The notes under the pieces: model-generated
The model's input: only the letters and a program-made list of their open reading frames with translations
Told to the model about the DNA's origin: nothing
Databases searched by the model: none
Part shown: positions 56,085-63,622 of the stretch, piece after piece
How positions within the stretch are numbered: position 1 is the stretch's first letter
Layout: the number at the start of each line of letters is the position of its first letter
Program-made: the position numbers and the translations under genes
From: Liquorilactobacillus sicerae
Lineage (GTDB): Bacteria > Bacillota > Bacilli > Lactobacillales > Lactobacillaceae
DNA: 64,000 bases
Assembly (NCBI RefSeq): GCF_029916425.1
Contig: NZ_JAHAVQ010000002.1
Span: forward strand, 1 to 64,000
Direction of reading: 5' to 3'

Positions 56085-57929
56085 ATGCCAGGAAGAGGTC
56101 CTGCTGCTCATATTGGTCGACAAGTTGACAAATCAGAAAACTTCTGGAAAACCACCTGGCGTCTATGCAAATATATGGCGCCTTGGAAATGGCTTTTCCT
56201 AATGGTTTTTGTTTTTGCGATTGGTTCAACGATTTTTCAAATAATCACACCTAAGATTTTAGGCCAAGCAACGACTGAAATTTTTAACGGAGTTTTAAAA
56301 GGCTATCGTGAAATTAAACTTGGACAACATCTCACCAAGTTCCCAATTGATTTTACCAAAATTGGCCAAATTTTAATTTCTGTTGCAATTATGTATGCAA
56401 TTTCTGCTGTGTTAGCATTTTTCCAACAAATCATCATGGCAAATGTCTCACAAAAGATTGTTTACCGCCTACGGGCTGATTTAAAAGCTAAACTTCAGCG
56501 ACTGCCAGTTAACTATTACGATTCACATTCTAACGGTGATATTATGTCTCGGGCAGTCAATGATATGGATAATATTGCCGGAACTTTGCAACAAAGCTTA
56601 GCGCAAATGGTGACTAGTGTCGTAACCTTTGTTGGTGTTTTAATCATGATGCTGACAATTAGCTGGCAGCTAACTTTAATTGCCTGCATAACGGTTCCAC
56701 TTGGATTGGTCGTTGTTTCGATTATTGCTCCACAATCACAGCGTTTTTTTGCCCGTCAGCAAAAAAGTCTTGGCTTATTGAATGATCAAGTTGAAGAAAG
56801 TTTTTCTGGGCATTCGATTGTTAAGACCTTCAACCGCGAACAGCCAAGTATTAAACGGTTCAAAGAACAAAATGATATTTATTACCAGGCTTCTTGGAAA
56901 GCTCAAATGATTTCTGGCTTGATCATGCCGATGATGAATTTTGTTAAAAACTTTGGCTACGTTTTAGTAGCGATTGCCGGTGGAATTAAAGTTGCTCACC
57001 GACAGATTACATTAGGAAATGTCCAGGCATTCTTGCAGTATGTCAATCAATTTACCCAACCGATCACTCAACTGGCCAACTTAGCAAATACGATCCAAGC
57101 TGCCGTAGCTTCTGGAGAAAGAATTTTCGAAATTCTTGATGAACCAGAAATGAAAAAGACGCAAGTGGCGATTGCCGACCAACCAGCTAACGACAGCAAG
57201 ATCAAATTTGATCAGGTTGATTTTGGCTATTCTGCAGACAACCTTCTAATCAAAAATATGAACTTGGATGTTAAAAATGGCGAAAAAGTGGCCATCGTCG
57301 GCCCAACCGGTGCTGGCAAAACAACGATGATCAATCTGCTAGAACGTTTTTACGATATTAACGGTGGTTCATTAAAACTTAAAGGCCAAGATACCCGTAA
57401 CCTGACCCGCGAAGAAGTTAGAAAACATTTTGCCATGGTTTTACAAGACACTTGGCTTTTCACTGGGACAATTTTCGATAATATTAAGTACGGCCGAGAA
57501 AATGCCAGCGAACAGGCCGTCTACCAAGCTGCCAAAGCTGCTCATGCTGATACTTTCATTCGTCAGCTGCCTGACGGCTACCAAACCGTTTTAAACGAAG
57601 ATGCTTCCAATATTTCACAGGGACAGCGACAGTTACTGACGATTGCTCGTGCATTTTTGGCCGATCCGGAAATTTTGATTTTGGATGAGGCTACCAGTTC
57701 TGTGGATACCCGAACTGAAATCTTGATCCAGCAAGCCATGGATCGGCTTTTAAAGGGACGAACAAGTTTTGTAGTTGCTCATCGCTTGTCAACTGTCCGG
57801 GATGCTGATGAAATTTTAGTAATGAATCATGGCACGATCATTGAAACAGGTACTCACGATTCACTGATGAAGAAAAATGGCTTTTATGCTGACTTGTACA
57901 ATAGCCAGTTTGCTGCTCCAATCAATTAA
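56085..57929 (+). CDS. ABC exporter subunit, canonical ATPase half (LmrD-like)
   Basis: A 614-residue half-transporter with a longer N-terminal cytoplasmic stretch (about 35 residues), six membrane helices, and a complete ATPase: Walker A GPTGAGKTTMINLL, signature ISQGQRQLLTIARAF, Walker B ILILDEATSSVD and switch His VAHRLSTV. It pairs with the preceding degenerate subunit; the pair resembles multidrug exporters LmrCD/EfrAB. A strong terminator follows. Regulation by the TetR protein upstream is expected. Confidence 0.92.
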   Translation: MPGRGPAAHIGRQVDKSENFWKTTWRLCKYMAPWKWLFLMVFVFAIGSTIFQIITPKILGQATTEIFNGVLKGYREIKLGQHLTKFPIDFTKIGQILISVAIMYAISAVLAFFQQIIMANVSQKIVYRLRADLKAKLQRLPVNYYDSHSNGDIMSRAVNDMDNIAGTLQQSLAQMVTSVVTFVGVLIMMLTISWQLTLIACITVPLGLVVVSIIAPQSQRFFARQQKSLGLLNDQVEESFSGHSIVKTFNREQPSIKRFKEQNDIYYQASWKAQMISGLIMPMMNFVKNFGYVLVAIAGGIKVAHRQITLGNVQAFLQYVNQFTQPITQLANLANTIQAAVASGERIFEILDEPEMKKTQVAIADQPANDSKIKFDQVDFGYSADNLLIKNMNLDVKNGEKVAIVGPTGAGKTTMINLLERFYDINGGSLKLKGQDTRNLTREEVRKHFAMVLQDTWLFTGTIFDNIKYGRENASEQAVYQAAKAAHADTFIRQLPDGYQTVLNEDASNISQGQRQLLTIARAFLADPEILILDEATSSVDTRTEILIQQAMDRLLKGRTSFVVAHRLSTVRDADEILVMNHGTIIETGTHDSLMKKNGFYADLYNSQFAAPIN

Positions 57930-57948
57930 ATTTAGATCTTATCAAAAG

Positions 57949-57996
57949 CAGAAAATCCTTTCCCAAAAAATTTAGCTGGGAAAGGATTTTCTGTTT
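57949..57996 (+). terminator. Terminator of the TetR-ABC operon
   Basis: CAGAAAATCCTTTCCCA (57949-57965) pairs perfectly with TGGGAAAGGATTTTCTG (57977-57993), followed by TTT: a 17-base-pair stem. Confidence 0.88.
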
Positions 57997-58035
57997 ATGT
58001 ATTATCGGTCGACTGCTTTTTCTTGAATCTTCCAT

Positions 58036-58064
58036 TTGAAATTTACTTTTTTTTAAGTTATAAT
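58036..58064 (+). promoter_or_regulatory. tRNA-Ala promoter
   Basis: TTGAAA (58036-58041), 17 bases, TATAAT (58059-58064), ending 11 bases before the tRNA. Confidence 0.75.
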
Positions 58065-58075
58065 TTCACTGTATT

Positions 58076-58148
58076 GGGTTATTAGCTCAGTTGGGAGAGC
58101 GCCTGCTTCGCATGTAGGAGGTCGCCGGTTCAAGTCCGGCATGATCCA
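58076..58148 (+). tRNA. tRNA-Ala, anticodon CGC
   Basis: A 73-base cloverleaf. Acceptor arms GGGTTAT and ATGATCC with a G3-U70 wobble, the classic alanine identity element; D stem GCTC/GAGC; anticodon stem CCTGC/GTAGG with loop TTCGCAT, giving anticodon CGC (reads GCG); T stem GCCGG/CCGGC with TTCAAGT; discriminator A73. The CCA end is not encoded. CGC is an additional alanine anticodon; most Firmicutes rely mainly on UGC. Confidence 0.92.
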
Positions 58149-58268
58149 TAAAATGAATTTTAACTGGCGACAATGGTGTCTAAAATAGTGGTGTTGAAGC
58201 TGTTTTAATAATTGCTTTCAGGAATTAATAATAAAAGAAAACCACAAAATATCTTCTGGCAGTAAGTG

Positions 58269-58298
58269 GCTGTTGCTTAATTGAGCAACAGCTTTTTT
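58269..58298 (+). terminator. Strong terminator downstream of the tRNA
   Basis: GCTGTTGCT (58269-58277) and AGCAACAGC (58284-58292) form a perfect nine-base stem followed by six T. It lies 120 bases past the tRNA and insulates the following gene. I see no gene between tRNA and hairpin. Confidence 0.85.
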
Positions 58299-58426
58299 GT
58301 AGCCGGCATTTTAAGATTGTAAAAATGTTGAATGGATATATAATTGGTTAAAATGACAATTGACACGGACCTTTAGCAGTTGCAAATTAAAAATACTTTA
58401 ATCATGTCTGATTTGGAGAGTAAATA

Positions 58427-59692
58427 TTGAATAACATTTATCTAACTGATCTTTTTAACCAATATTCCAGAAAAGAAGAATTACTATACCAGTCTTGGTT
58501 TATTCATAGCGAAGACCGTTTGAAGGCCTTCAATCAGGTTCGTAAAGGAACCAAGAAAATTATTATAACTATCAAAGATGGTACCTTCCCACGTGACCTT
58601 CATGGCTCAGCACTTGAAGAGGTGATGAATACAATTTCATCCCAACAGGAAATATTCAAGGGTGCTAAACATGCTTTTATGTGGAAGCCCAAGCTGAGAA
58701 TACCGGACATCTATGAAAATAGGAAAAACCAACTGGCTTTCGCTGATTTGCTTGAAACTGTTATCAAAACAAAGCAAGAAGTAAAAATGCTTTTAGCAGT
58801 TAATCAATTAGCGGAATTAAAAATTAAGGGATTAGGTCCAGCTGTTGCTAATATTTTATATTTTTTGGAACCAACAATCTTCTGCCCTTTTAATACAGCT
58901 ATCGTAAAAGGGTACAACTATTTAACCGATTCAAAAATTCGTTTAGGTAAATGGTCTGACTATTTTAAATTACGTGATGGCATCATAGAATTAAATCAAA
59001 GCGGTGAACTTTTTTCAAAAGATTTAGGTGCTATTTCATCCTTTTTATTTGATATTGGGAAATTGAATTATATTATTCCCGAAAACTCGAGTGATTATAT
59101 TAAAGTAACTGAAAGTAGAACTCAAAAAGCATTGAGGAAAAAAAATCAAATAAATGATAATAAAGAATTACATTACAAAATTCAATATCTCTTGGCTGAC
59201 ATTGGAAATGCAATTGGCTATCAATCATGGATTGCTGCTAATGACCACGGAAGAAAATATCAAGATAAACGTTTAGGAGATTATTCCCTGGCGACATTAC
59301 CCATATCAATGCAAAAACTGCCGTCACATTTATTTGAAACTATCTCGTTAATTGACGTGATATGGTTTTCAAAATCAAATATACCAATAGCAGCTTTTGA
59401 AGTTGAAAAATCAACATCGATTATGTCTGGAATGAATCGCATGGATGACCTATATCAAGTTAATCATAATGACATGATGCTCTATATTGTTTCACCTGAT
59501 AATCGGGAAAAGGAAGTACTTGCGCAGTTTAACCGACCTCACTATATGCATAATCACGACTTACATGATCATATTAGGTACATCTTGTTCAAAGATCTTG
59601 TTGAAAATTACCAGTCACTCAAACGTTTTGGAAATGATTTTTCAATTTTGGGACCAATTTCACACTTTCCCAACGGAAAAATTGTACACTAA
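58427..59692 (+). CDS. Putative nuclease: HhH-like segment plus PD-(D/E)XK-like domain
   Basis: A 421-residue protein that I cannot assign to a named family. Residues 130-162 read like a helix-hairpin-helix with the following loop of DNA glycosylases (KIKGLGPAVANILYFLEPT, then PFNTAIVKGY). The C-terminal part (about 255-345) has D310 in LIDVIWFS, then AAFEVEKSTSIMSGMNRMDD, giving a D...ExEK arrangement (D310, E325, E327, K328) like PD-(D/E)XK nucleases of restriction-type proteins. Start is TTG with GGAGAG upstream. It stands alone with no methylase, beside a tRNA gene. A stand-alone restriction or defence function is plausible but unproven. Confidence 0.65.
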   Translation: MNNIYLTDLFNQYSRKEELLYQSWFIHSEDRLKAFNQVRKGTKKIIITIKDGTFPRDLHGSALEEVMNTISSQQEIFKGAKHAFMWKPKLRIPDIYENRKNQLAFADLLETVIKTKQEVKMLLAVNQLAELKIKGLGPAVANILYFLEPTIFCPFNTAIVKGYNYLTDSKIRLGKWSDYFKLRDGIIELNQSGELFSKDLGAISSFLFDIGKLNYIIPENSSDYIKVTESRTQKALRKKNQINDNKELHYKIQYLLADIGNAIGYQSWIAANDHGRKYQDKRLGDYSLATLPISMQKLPSHLFETISLIDVIWFSKSNIPIAAFEVEKSTSIMSGMNRMDDLYQVNHNDMMLYIVSPDNREKEVLAQFNRPHYMHNHDLHDHIRYILFKDLVENYQSLKRFGNDFSILGPISHFPNGKIVH

Positions 59693-60012
59693 ACATTTAC
59701 CAAAATTATTCATAGTTTCTGCTAAGCCCATGAATTCCCAGCATTCTTGAAAACTTATCGGCTTGATATTGTTTTGGCTAAATGACATGAATAAAGTAAG
59801 TTAAATTTACGTTAGCTGTAGTTTACGAATCAAGTTAGTTTTACAAAAAACTTCCTTTCGACATTTCGGCACTCGACCAAAAACATTCGAAAGGAAGTTT
59901 TTATATTGTTTATTGATTACCAGACAGAGTTTGTCACTATCCTTGGACTTGGGATAATTTTTATTAACTGTTTAAAAGTCACCAAAGTTCCAACACAGAT
60001 TGTTGCTTATCT
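59693..60012. other. Intergenic stretch with one large hairpin, no gene
   Basis: Apart from the hairpin at 59846-59902 I see no supported gene. A TTG-initiated frame at 59906-60106 mostly mirrors the minus-strand gene at 60013 and is not credible. Confidence 0.5.
59846..59902. terminator. Sixteen-base-pair hairpin with 25-base loop
   Basis: AAAAACTTCCTTTCGA (59846-59861) and TCGAAAGGAAGTTTTT (59887-59902) are perfect inverted arms. The A and T ends fit a bidirectional terminator between the nuclease-like gene and the minus-strand gene, although the loop is long. Confidence 0.6.
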
Positions 60013-60324
60013 TTATTCTTCGGGTGTCTTTTGGTGTGCATCATTGGCGGCTTGCAGATCATCCTGGATATCAGCAAATTTTACATCCGTTATTAAGTAT
60101 GAGTAATTAATATCCAGCTTTGACATTTTTCCGCTAAATGGTTGACCATTCTGATGTTGGACCATTGCTAAACTAAACTTTGGGTCATAAGAAACAACAA
60201 TCACATGACCTTGACCGCTAACAGTGTTACTACCATCAAGCGCTAATTCTTCCGATCCAATATAAGCTCCAAAATCTGGTTGATCAGCAACTATTAATTT
60301 TATTTCTCGAATTATTTTGCTCAT
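60013..60324 (-). CDS. Hypothetical protein
   Basis: A 103-residue protein, no signal peptide or membrane helix. It starts MSKIIREIKLIVADQPDFG and has a GHVIVVSYDPKFSLAM strand-rich middle, ending in a polar tail KTPEE. No family is recognised. GGGGAA precedes the ATG. It stands alone between the nuclease-like gene and a gene-poor region, so it may belong to the same accessory segment beside the tRNA. Confidence 0.6.
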   Translation of the reverse strand: MSKIIREIKLIVADQPDFGAYIGSEELALDGSNTVSGQGHVIVVSYDPKFSLAMVQHQNGQPFSGKMSKLDINYSYLITDVKFADIQDDLQAANDAHQKTPEE

Positions 60325-60960
60325 AAGTTCCCCACTAAGTTGACAAAAGCACTGCCTGAACAGTGCTTTCTAATTAAAACAGTTATACTAAATTGTTCCG
60401 ACATTCTATCACAAAAAAACAAATCAAATTCTAACTCTTACCAGCATTATCCCTACCTCTATAATGCCATTACAGTTCCTTGACTGCGCCTACTTTGTAA
60501 AAGATCAGCAAATTTAACCCGATCTGCAAATTAAATAACGTTTAATATAAAGATATTATACCACACTTATTATAATAATAAAAATAAGCCTTGCACAACG
60601 CAAAGCTCACCTGTCTGTTTTAATTATTGCTTCAATTTAGAATTCTAATATAAGTACCCGATATTTTCAAACTATTTAACTCTTAATTAGCAATTTTTTT
60701 CAAAATTTTACAATGTATTCAAATTTATTTAATTTAATGCTAATCAAATCATGCAACCGTTATTCAGTTTCAGATGAGCGACATTCTCTCCGAAGAATAA
60801 GTTTACTAACATACAGAAATTATCAAGCGCACAAGCAAAAAGGCGGCTGAGTACTATATAAAATTGTTTCGACATTTTTAAAATTTTATTAACTAATCTA
60901 TTGATTTTTCTCAAAGTGTTAAAATATCGTCAAAATGAATTTTACGAAAGGACCTGGCAA
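60325..60960. other. Gene-poor AT-rich stretch
   Basis: About 630 bases without a supported reading frame on either strand. It includes the upstream region of the next small gene (AAAGGA at 60949-60954). I see no RNA gene, repeat array or clear transposase fragment. It may be the eroded end of an accessory segment. Confidence 0.45.
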
Positions 60961-61224
60961 ATGATATTTAAGAAAAATCAACTTGACGGCATCTTAGAAG
61001 ATCGCGGCTTAGCTAACTTTAATGATAACGAGCTGTTTCAAGTCAAAAATATTCTAAGTGAACTTAACGATCAACAGTTACTCAAAAATAGCAAAAAAAT
61101 TATTTCAAGTGATTTGGTAGCTGAAAAAGCCACTGCTAATTATTTAAAGGCAATTATTGAACAAAACTGGGTGATCATTAACCAAAATGATCAAATCGTC
61201 AAACAACTAGCAGCTAAAAAGTAA
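60961..61224 (+). CDS. Small hypothetical protein
   Basis: An 87-residue soluble, Lys- and Asn-rich, probably all-helical protein starting MIFKKNQLDGILEDRGLANF. No domain recognised. The longer frame from 60901 is rejected because AAAGGA is spaced for the ATG at 60961. It precedes another small gene in the same direction by about 90 bases. Confidence 0.6.
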   Translation: MIFKKNQLDGILEDRGLANFNDNELFQVKNILSELNDQQLLKNSKKIISSDLVAEKATANYLKAIIEQNWVIINQNDQIVKQLAAKK

Positions 61225-61312
61225 TTTTTTATTTAAGCCATTATTCCATCCATTTTTTCTTAACGATAATGTGGTATCATTATTTTTAATAACGTACAAA
61301 GGGTGACAAAGC

Positions 61313-61660
61313 ATGAACAACTCTGATTCAAGAACGAAATATCTGCAAAATTATTATCACGCGCTTATTCAGCAAAAAGAAACTCTTAAAAAGTCGCTAT
61401 CAAGATTTTGGTTTCTATTTTTAATTGCCGTTGTCTTGATCGTTTTCTACCCTTTTATCAGTAAGTTTCATCTGTTGTTGGATCTGCTTTTAGTGCTGCT
61501 CTTTGGTTTTGTTTTTGCTTTGGCTTTTTATCGGTTAGTAGTTTTGAATAAGATCGATTTAAAGCTGACACAAATCGATGCAGAATTTTACTCTTTGACG
61601 ACTCAGCATCTGAAAAAAACTGCACCTGTTAGCAAAACAAAGAAACAAGCAGAAAAATAA
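61313..61660 (+). CDS. Small membrane protein of unknown function
   Basis: A 115-residue protein: a basic N-terminal stretch, two hydrophobic helices (about residues 31-48 and 53-75: FWFLFLIAVVLIVFYPFI and LLLDLLLVLLFGFVFALAF), then a charged tail rich in Lys. AAAGGGTGA precedes the ATG and a terminator follows. No family recognised. Confidence 0.65.
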   Translation: MNNSDSRTKYLQNYYHALIQQKETLKKSLSRFWFLFLIAVVLIVFYPFISKFHLLLDLLLVLLFGFVFALAFYRLVVLNKIDLKLTQIDAEFYSLTTQHLKKTAPVSKTKKQAEK

Positions 61661-61678
61661 GCACTTAATCGTCTTTTA

Positions 61679-61705
61679 CCGGTCAATTTTTTGATCGGCT
61701 TTTTT
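61679..61705 (+). terminator. Terminator after the small membrane protein
   Basis: CCGGTCAA (61679-61686), TTTT loop, TTGATCGG (61691-61698), with one G-T pair, then a T-run. Confidence 0.75.
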
Positions 61706-61741
61706 ATTTTCCATTTGTTACAAAAAAAATCACAAAAACTA

Positions 61742-61770
61742 TTGCATTTTCAAAAAAGTCGTGTTAGAGT
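61742..61770 (+). promoter_or_regulatory. Pyruvate oxidase promoter
   Basis: TTGCAT (61742-61747), 17 bases, TAGAGT (61765-61770) preceded by TGT (extended -10). I see no convincing cre box in the 50 bases before the start codon. Confidence 0.6.
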
Positions 61771-61820
61771 AACCAATGTAATAAAAAAAGTAACATGAAA
61801 CTTGAAATGGAGGATTTAAT

Positions 61821-63575
61821 ATGTCAAAAATAAAAGCAGGACAAGCATTAGCCAAAGTTTTAGTAGATTGGAACATCGATCATCTTTATGGAATTACCGC
61901 TGATTCAATCAATAATACGGTTGATGGATTTTATCAAGAAAGAGAACATCTCAAATACATTCAAGTTCGTCATGAAGAAATCGGAGCATTGGCTGCAGCT
62001 GCCGATGCTAAACTAACTGGAACGATTGGTGTTAGTTTCGGTTCAGCTGGTCCTGGAGCTGTTCATCTTCTAAATGGTCTTTATGACGCCAAGATGGATC
62101 ATGTTCCAGTTTTAGCAATCGTTGGTCAATCAGCAACTGCGATAATGAACACCAACTTTTTCCAGGAAATGAATCAAGATCCAATCTTCGCCGATGTAGC
62201 AGAATTTCACAAGCAAGTTACCAATGCTGAACAGATTCCTTATGTTATCGATGAAGCTATCCGTTCAGCTTACGCAACTCATTCAGTTTCAGTTGTGATC
62301 ATCCCAGACGACCTTTCAGGTCAAGAAATCGAATTTAGCGGTTTTAAGACAGCTCCCATTAAAGCTATCAAACAAGCAATTGCTCCGAAAGCTGAGGATC
62401 TTCAAGCGGTTGAACAAGCTTTGAAATCTGCCAAGCATCCGATCCTTTGGGTTGGTAAAGGTGCCTTCAATGCGCGTCAAGAAGTCGTAGCTGTTGCTGA
62501 AAAATTCAGTTTGCCTGTGTTATCAACTGCTCCGGCTACTGGCGTGATGCCAACTGATCACCCAAACTTCATGGGTTCCCGTGGTCGGCTGGGAACTAAA
62601 CCGGCTTTTGAAGTTTCACAAGCTGCTGATTTAGTTCTCTTCGTTGGTACCAACTTCCCATTTGCTCGTTATTTGCCAGCAGATATTAAATTTGTCCAAG
62701 TCAATAACAACTTAGCTGATCTTGGCAAACAGCGTGATGCTGATTTGACCGTTTTGTCAGACGCTAAGCTTTTCTTGCAGGCGTTGCTCCAATTAGATTA
62801 TAGCGTTGCTCCAACACCATTTCTAAAAGCAGCCCAAGCTGATAAACGCAACTGGGACAAGTGGCTGCACTCTCTCGCTCAAGATGATCACGCTGGTTTG
62901 CGCGCAGAAAGTGTGATGGAAGCAATTAAAGAAAATGCTGCCGCTGATGCCGTCTTTGGTTTAGATGTCGGGAACAATACCGAATGGGCGATTCGCCAGC
63001 TGCCATTAAATCAACAACAGCGTTTCAGCATGTCAGCTTGGTACGGAACGATGGGCTTCGGATTGCCTGCTGGTTTGGCTGGTAAATTAAGTTTTCCTGA
63101 CAAACAGAATTGGACTATCTCCGGTGATGGCGGTTTTGCAATGGTTATGCCCGACTTGTTGACTGAGGTCAAGTATCAGTTACCAGTCATCAACGTGGTC
63201 TTGGAAAATCAGGTTTTGGGTTTTATCCAGCATGAAAAATTATTAGCTAACCAAGCTCCTTATGGAATTGATTTGCAAGGTGCTGATTGGGCTAAAGCTG
63301 CTGAAGGTCTTGGTGCGATCGGCTTGCGGGCAACCAACTTAGCTGAATTAAAAGCAGCTATGCAAAAAATCAATCAGTTGCAAGCTGCCGGCAATCGGCT
63401 GCCAATCGTCCTTGATGCCAAAATCAAGAATGTTGATCCAATTGATACCAGCTTTGTTCCAGTTGAGCGGGCAGTCTTTGGTGATCAAATGGTCGATCAA
63501 TATCGTCAGCAATATGATGTAGCTGAGGATCAACAACCTGCCTTCAGTCAATTATTAGCAAAATTTAACGCCTAG
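61821..63575 (+). CDS. spxB: Pyruvate oxidase (acetyl phosphate and H2O2 forming)
   Basis: A 584-residue thiamine diphosphate and FAD enzyme that turns pyruvate, phosphate and oxygen into acetyl phosphate, CO2 and H2O2. The PYR domain has the catalytic Glu in VRHEEIGALAAAADAKLTG and GSAGPGAVHLLNGLYDA. The middle FAD domain follows (residues about 190-340). The PP domain has SGDGGFAMVMPDLLTEVKY and VVLENQVLGFIQHEK (the GDG...N cofactor motif). Monocistronic with its own promoter and terminator. Acetolactate synthase is excluded by overall pattern and by the pox-like start. Confidence 0.93.
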   Translation: MSKIKAGQALAKVLVDWNIDHLYGITADSINNTVDGFYQEREHLKYIQVRHEEIGALAAAADAKLTGTIGVSFGSAGPGAVHLLNGLYDAKMDHVPVLAIVGQSATAIMNTNFFQEMNQDPIFADVAEFHKQVTNAEQIPYVIDEAIRSAYATHSVSVVIIPDDLSGQEIEFSGFKTAPIKAIKQAIAPKAEDLQAVEQALKSAKHPILWVGKGAFNARQEVVAVAEKFSLPVLSTAPATGVMPTDHPNFMGSRGRLGTKPAFEVSQAADLVLFVGTNFPFARYLPADIKFVQVNNNLADLGKQRDADLTVLSDAKLFLQALLQLDYSVAPTPFLKAAQADKRNWDKWLHSLAQDDHAGLRAESVMEAIKENAAADAVFGLDVGNNTEWAIRQLPLNQQQRFSMSAWYGTMGFGLPAGLAGKLSFPDKQNWTISGDGGFAMVMPDLLTEVKYQLPVINVVLENQVLGFIQHEKLLANQAPYGIDLQGADWAKAAEGLGAIGLRATNLAELKAAMQKINQLQAAGNRLPIVLDAKIKNVDPIDTSFVPVERAVFGDQMVDQYRQQYDVAEDQQPAFSQLLAKFNA

Positions 63576-63587
63576 ATTTAATTAACC

Positions 63588-63622
63588 AAAACAGCAGAAC
63601 TGACAATCAGTTCTGCTGTTTT
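63588..63622. terminator. Bidirectional terminator
   Basis: AAAACAGCAGAACTG (63588-63602) pairs perfectly with CAGTTCTGCTGTTTT (63608-63622) between convergent genes. It overlaps the last codons of the minus-strand gene. Confidence 0.9.

Noticed and set aside
58148-58426. Attachment-site repeat of the tRNA 3' end
   Set aside because: I searched by eye for the T-arm and acceptor sequence downstream and found no second copy, and there is no integrase gene.
59906-60106. 66-codon frame with hydrophobic start
   Set aside because: TTG start inside the hairpin flank, and half of it is antisense to the better-supported gene at 60013-60324.
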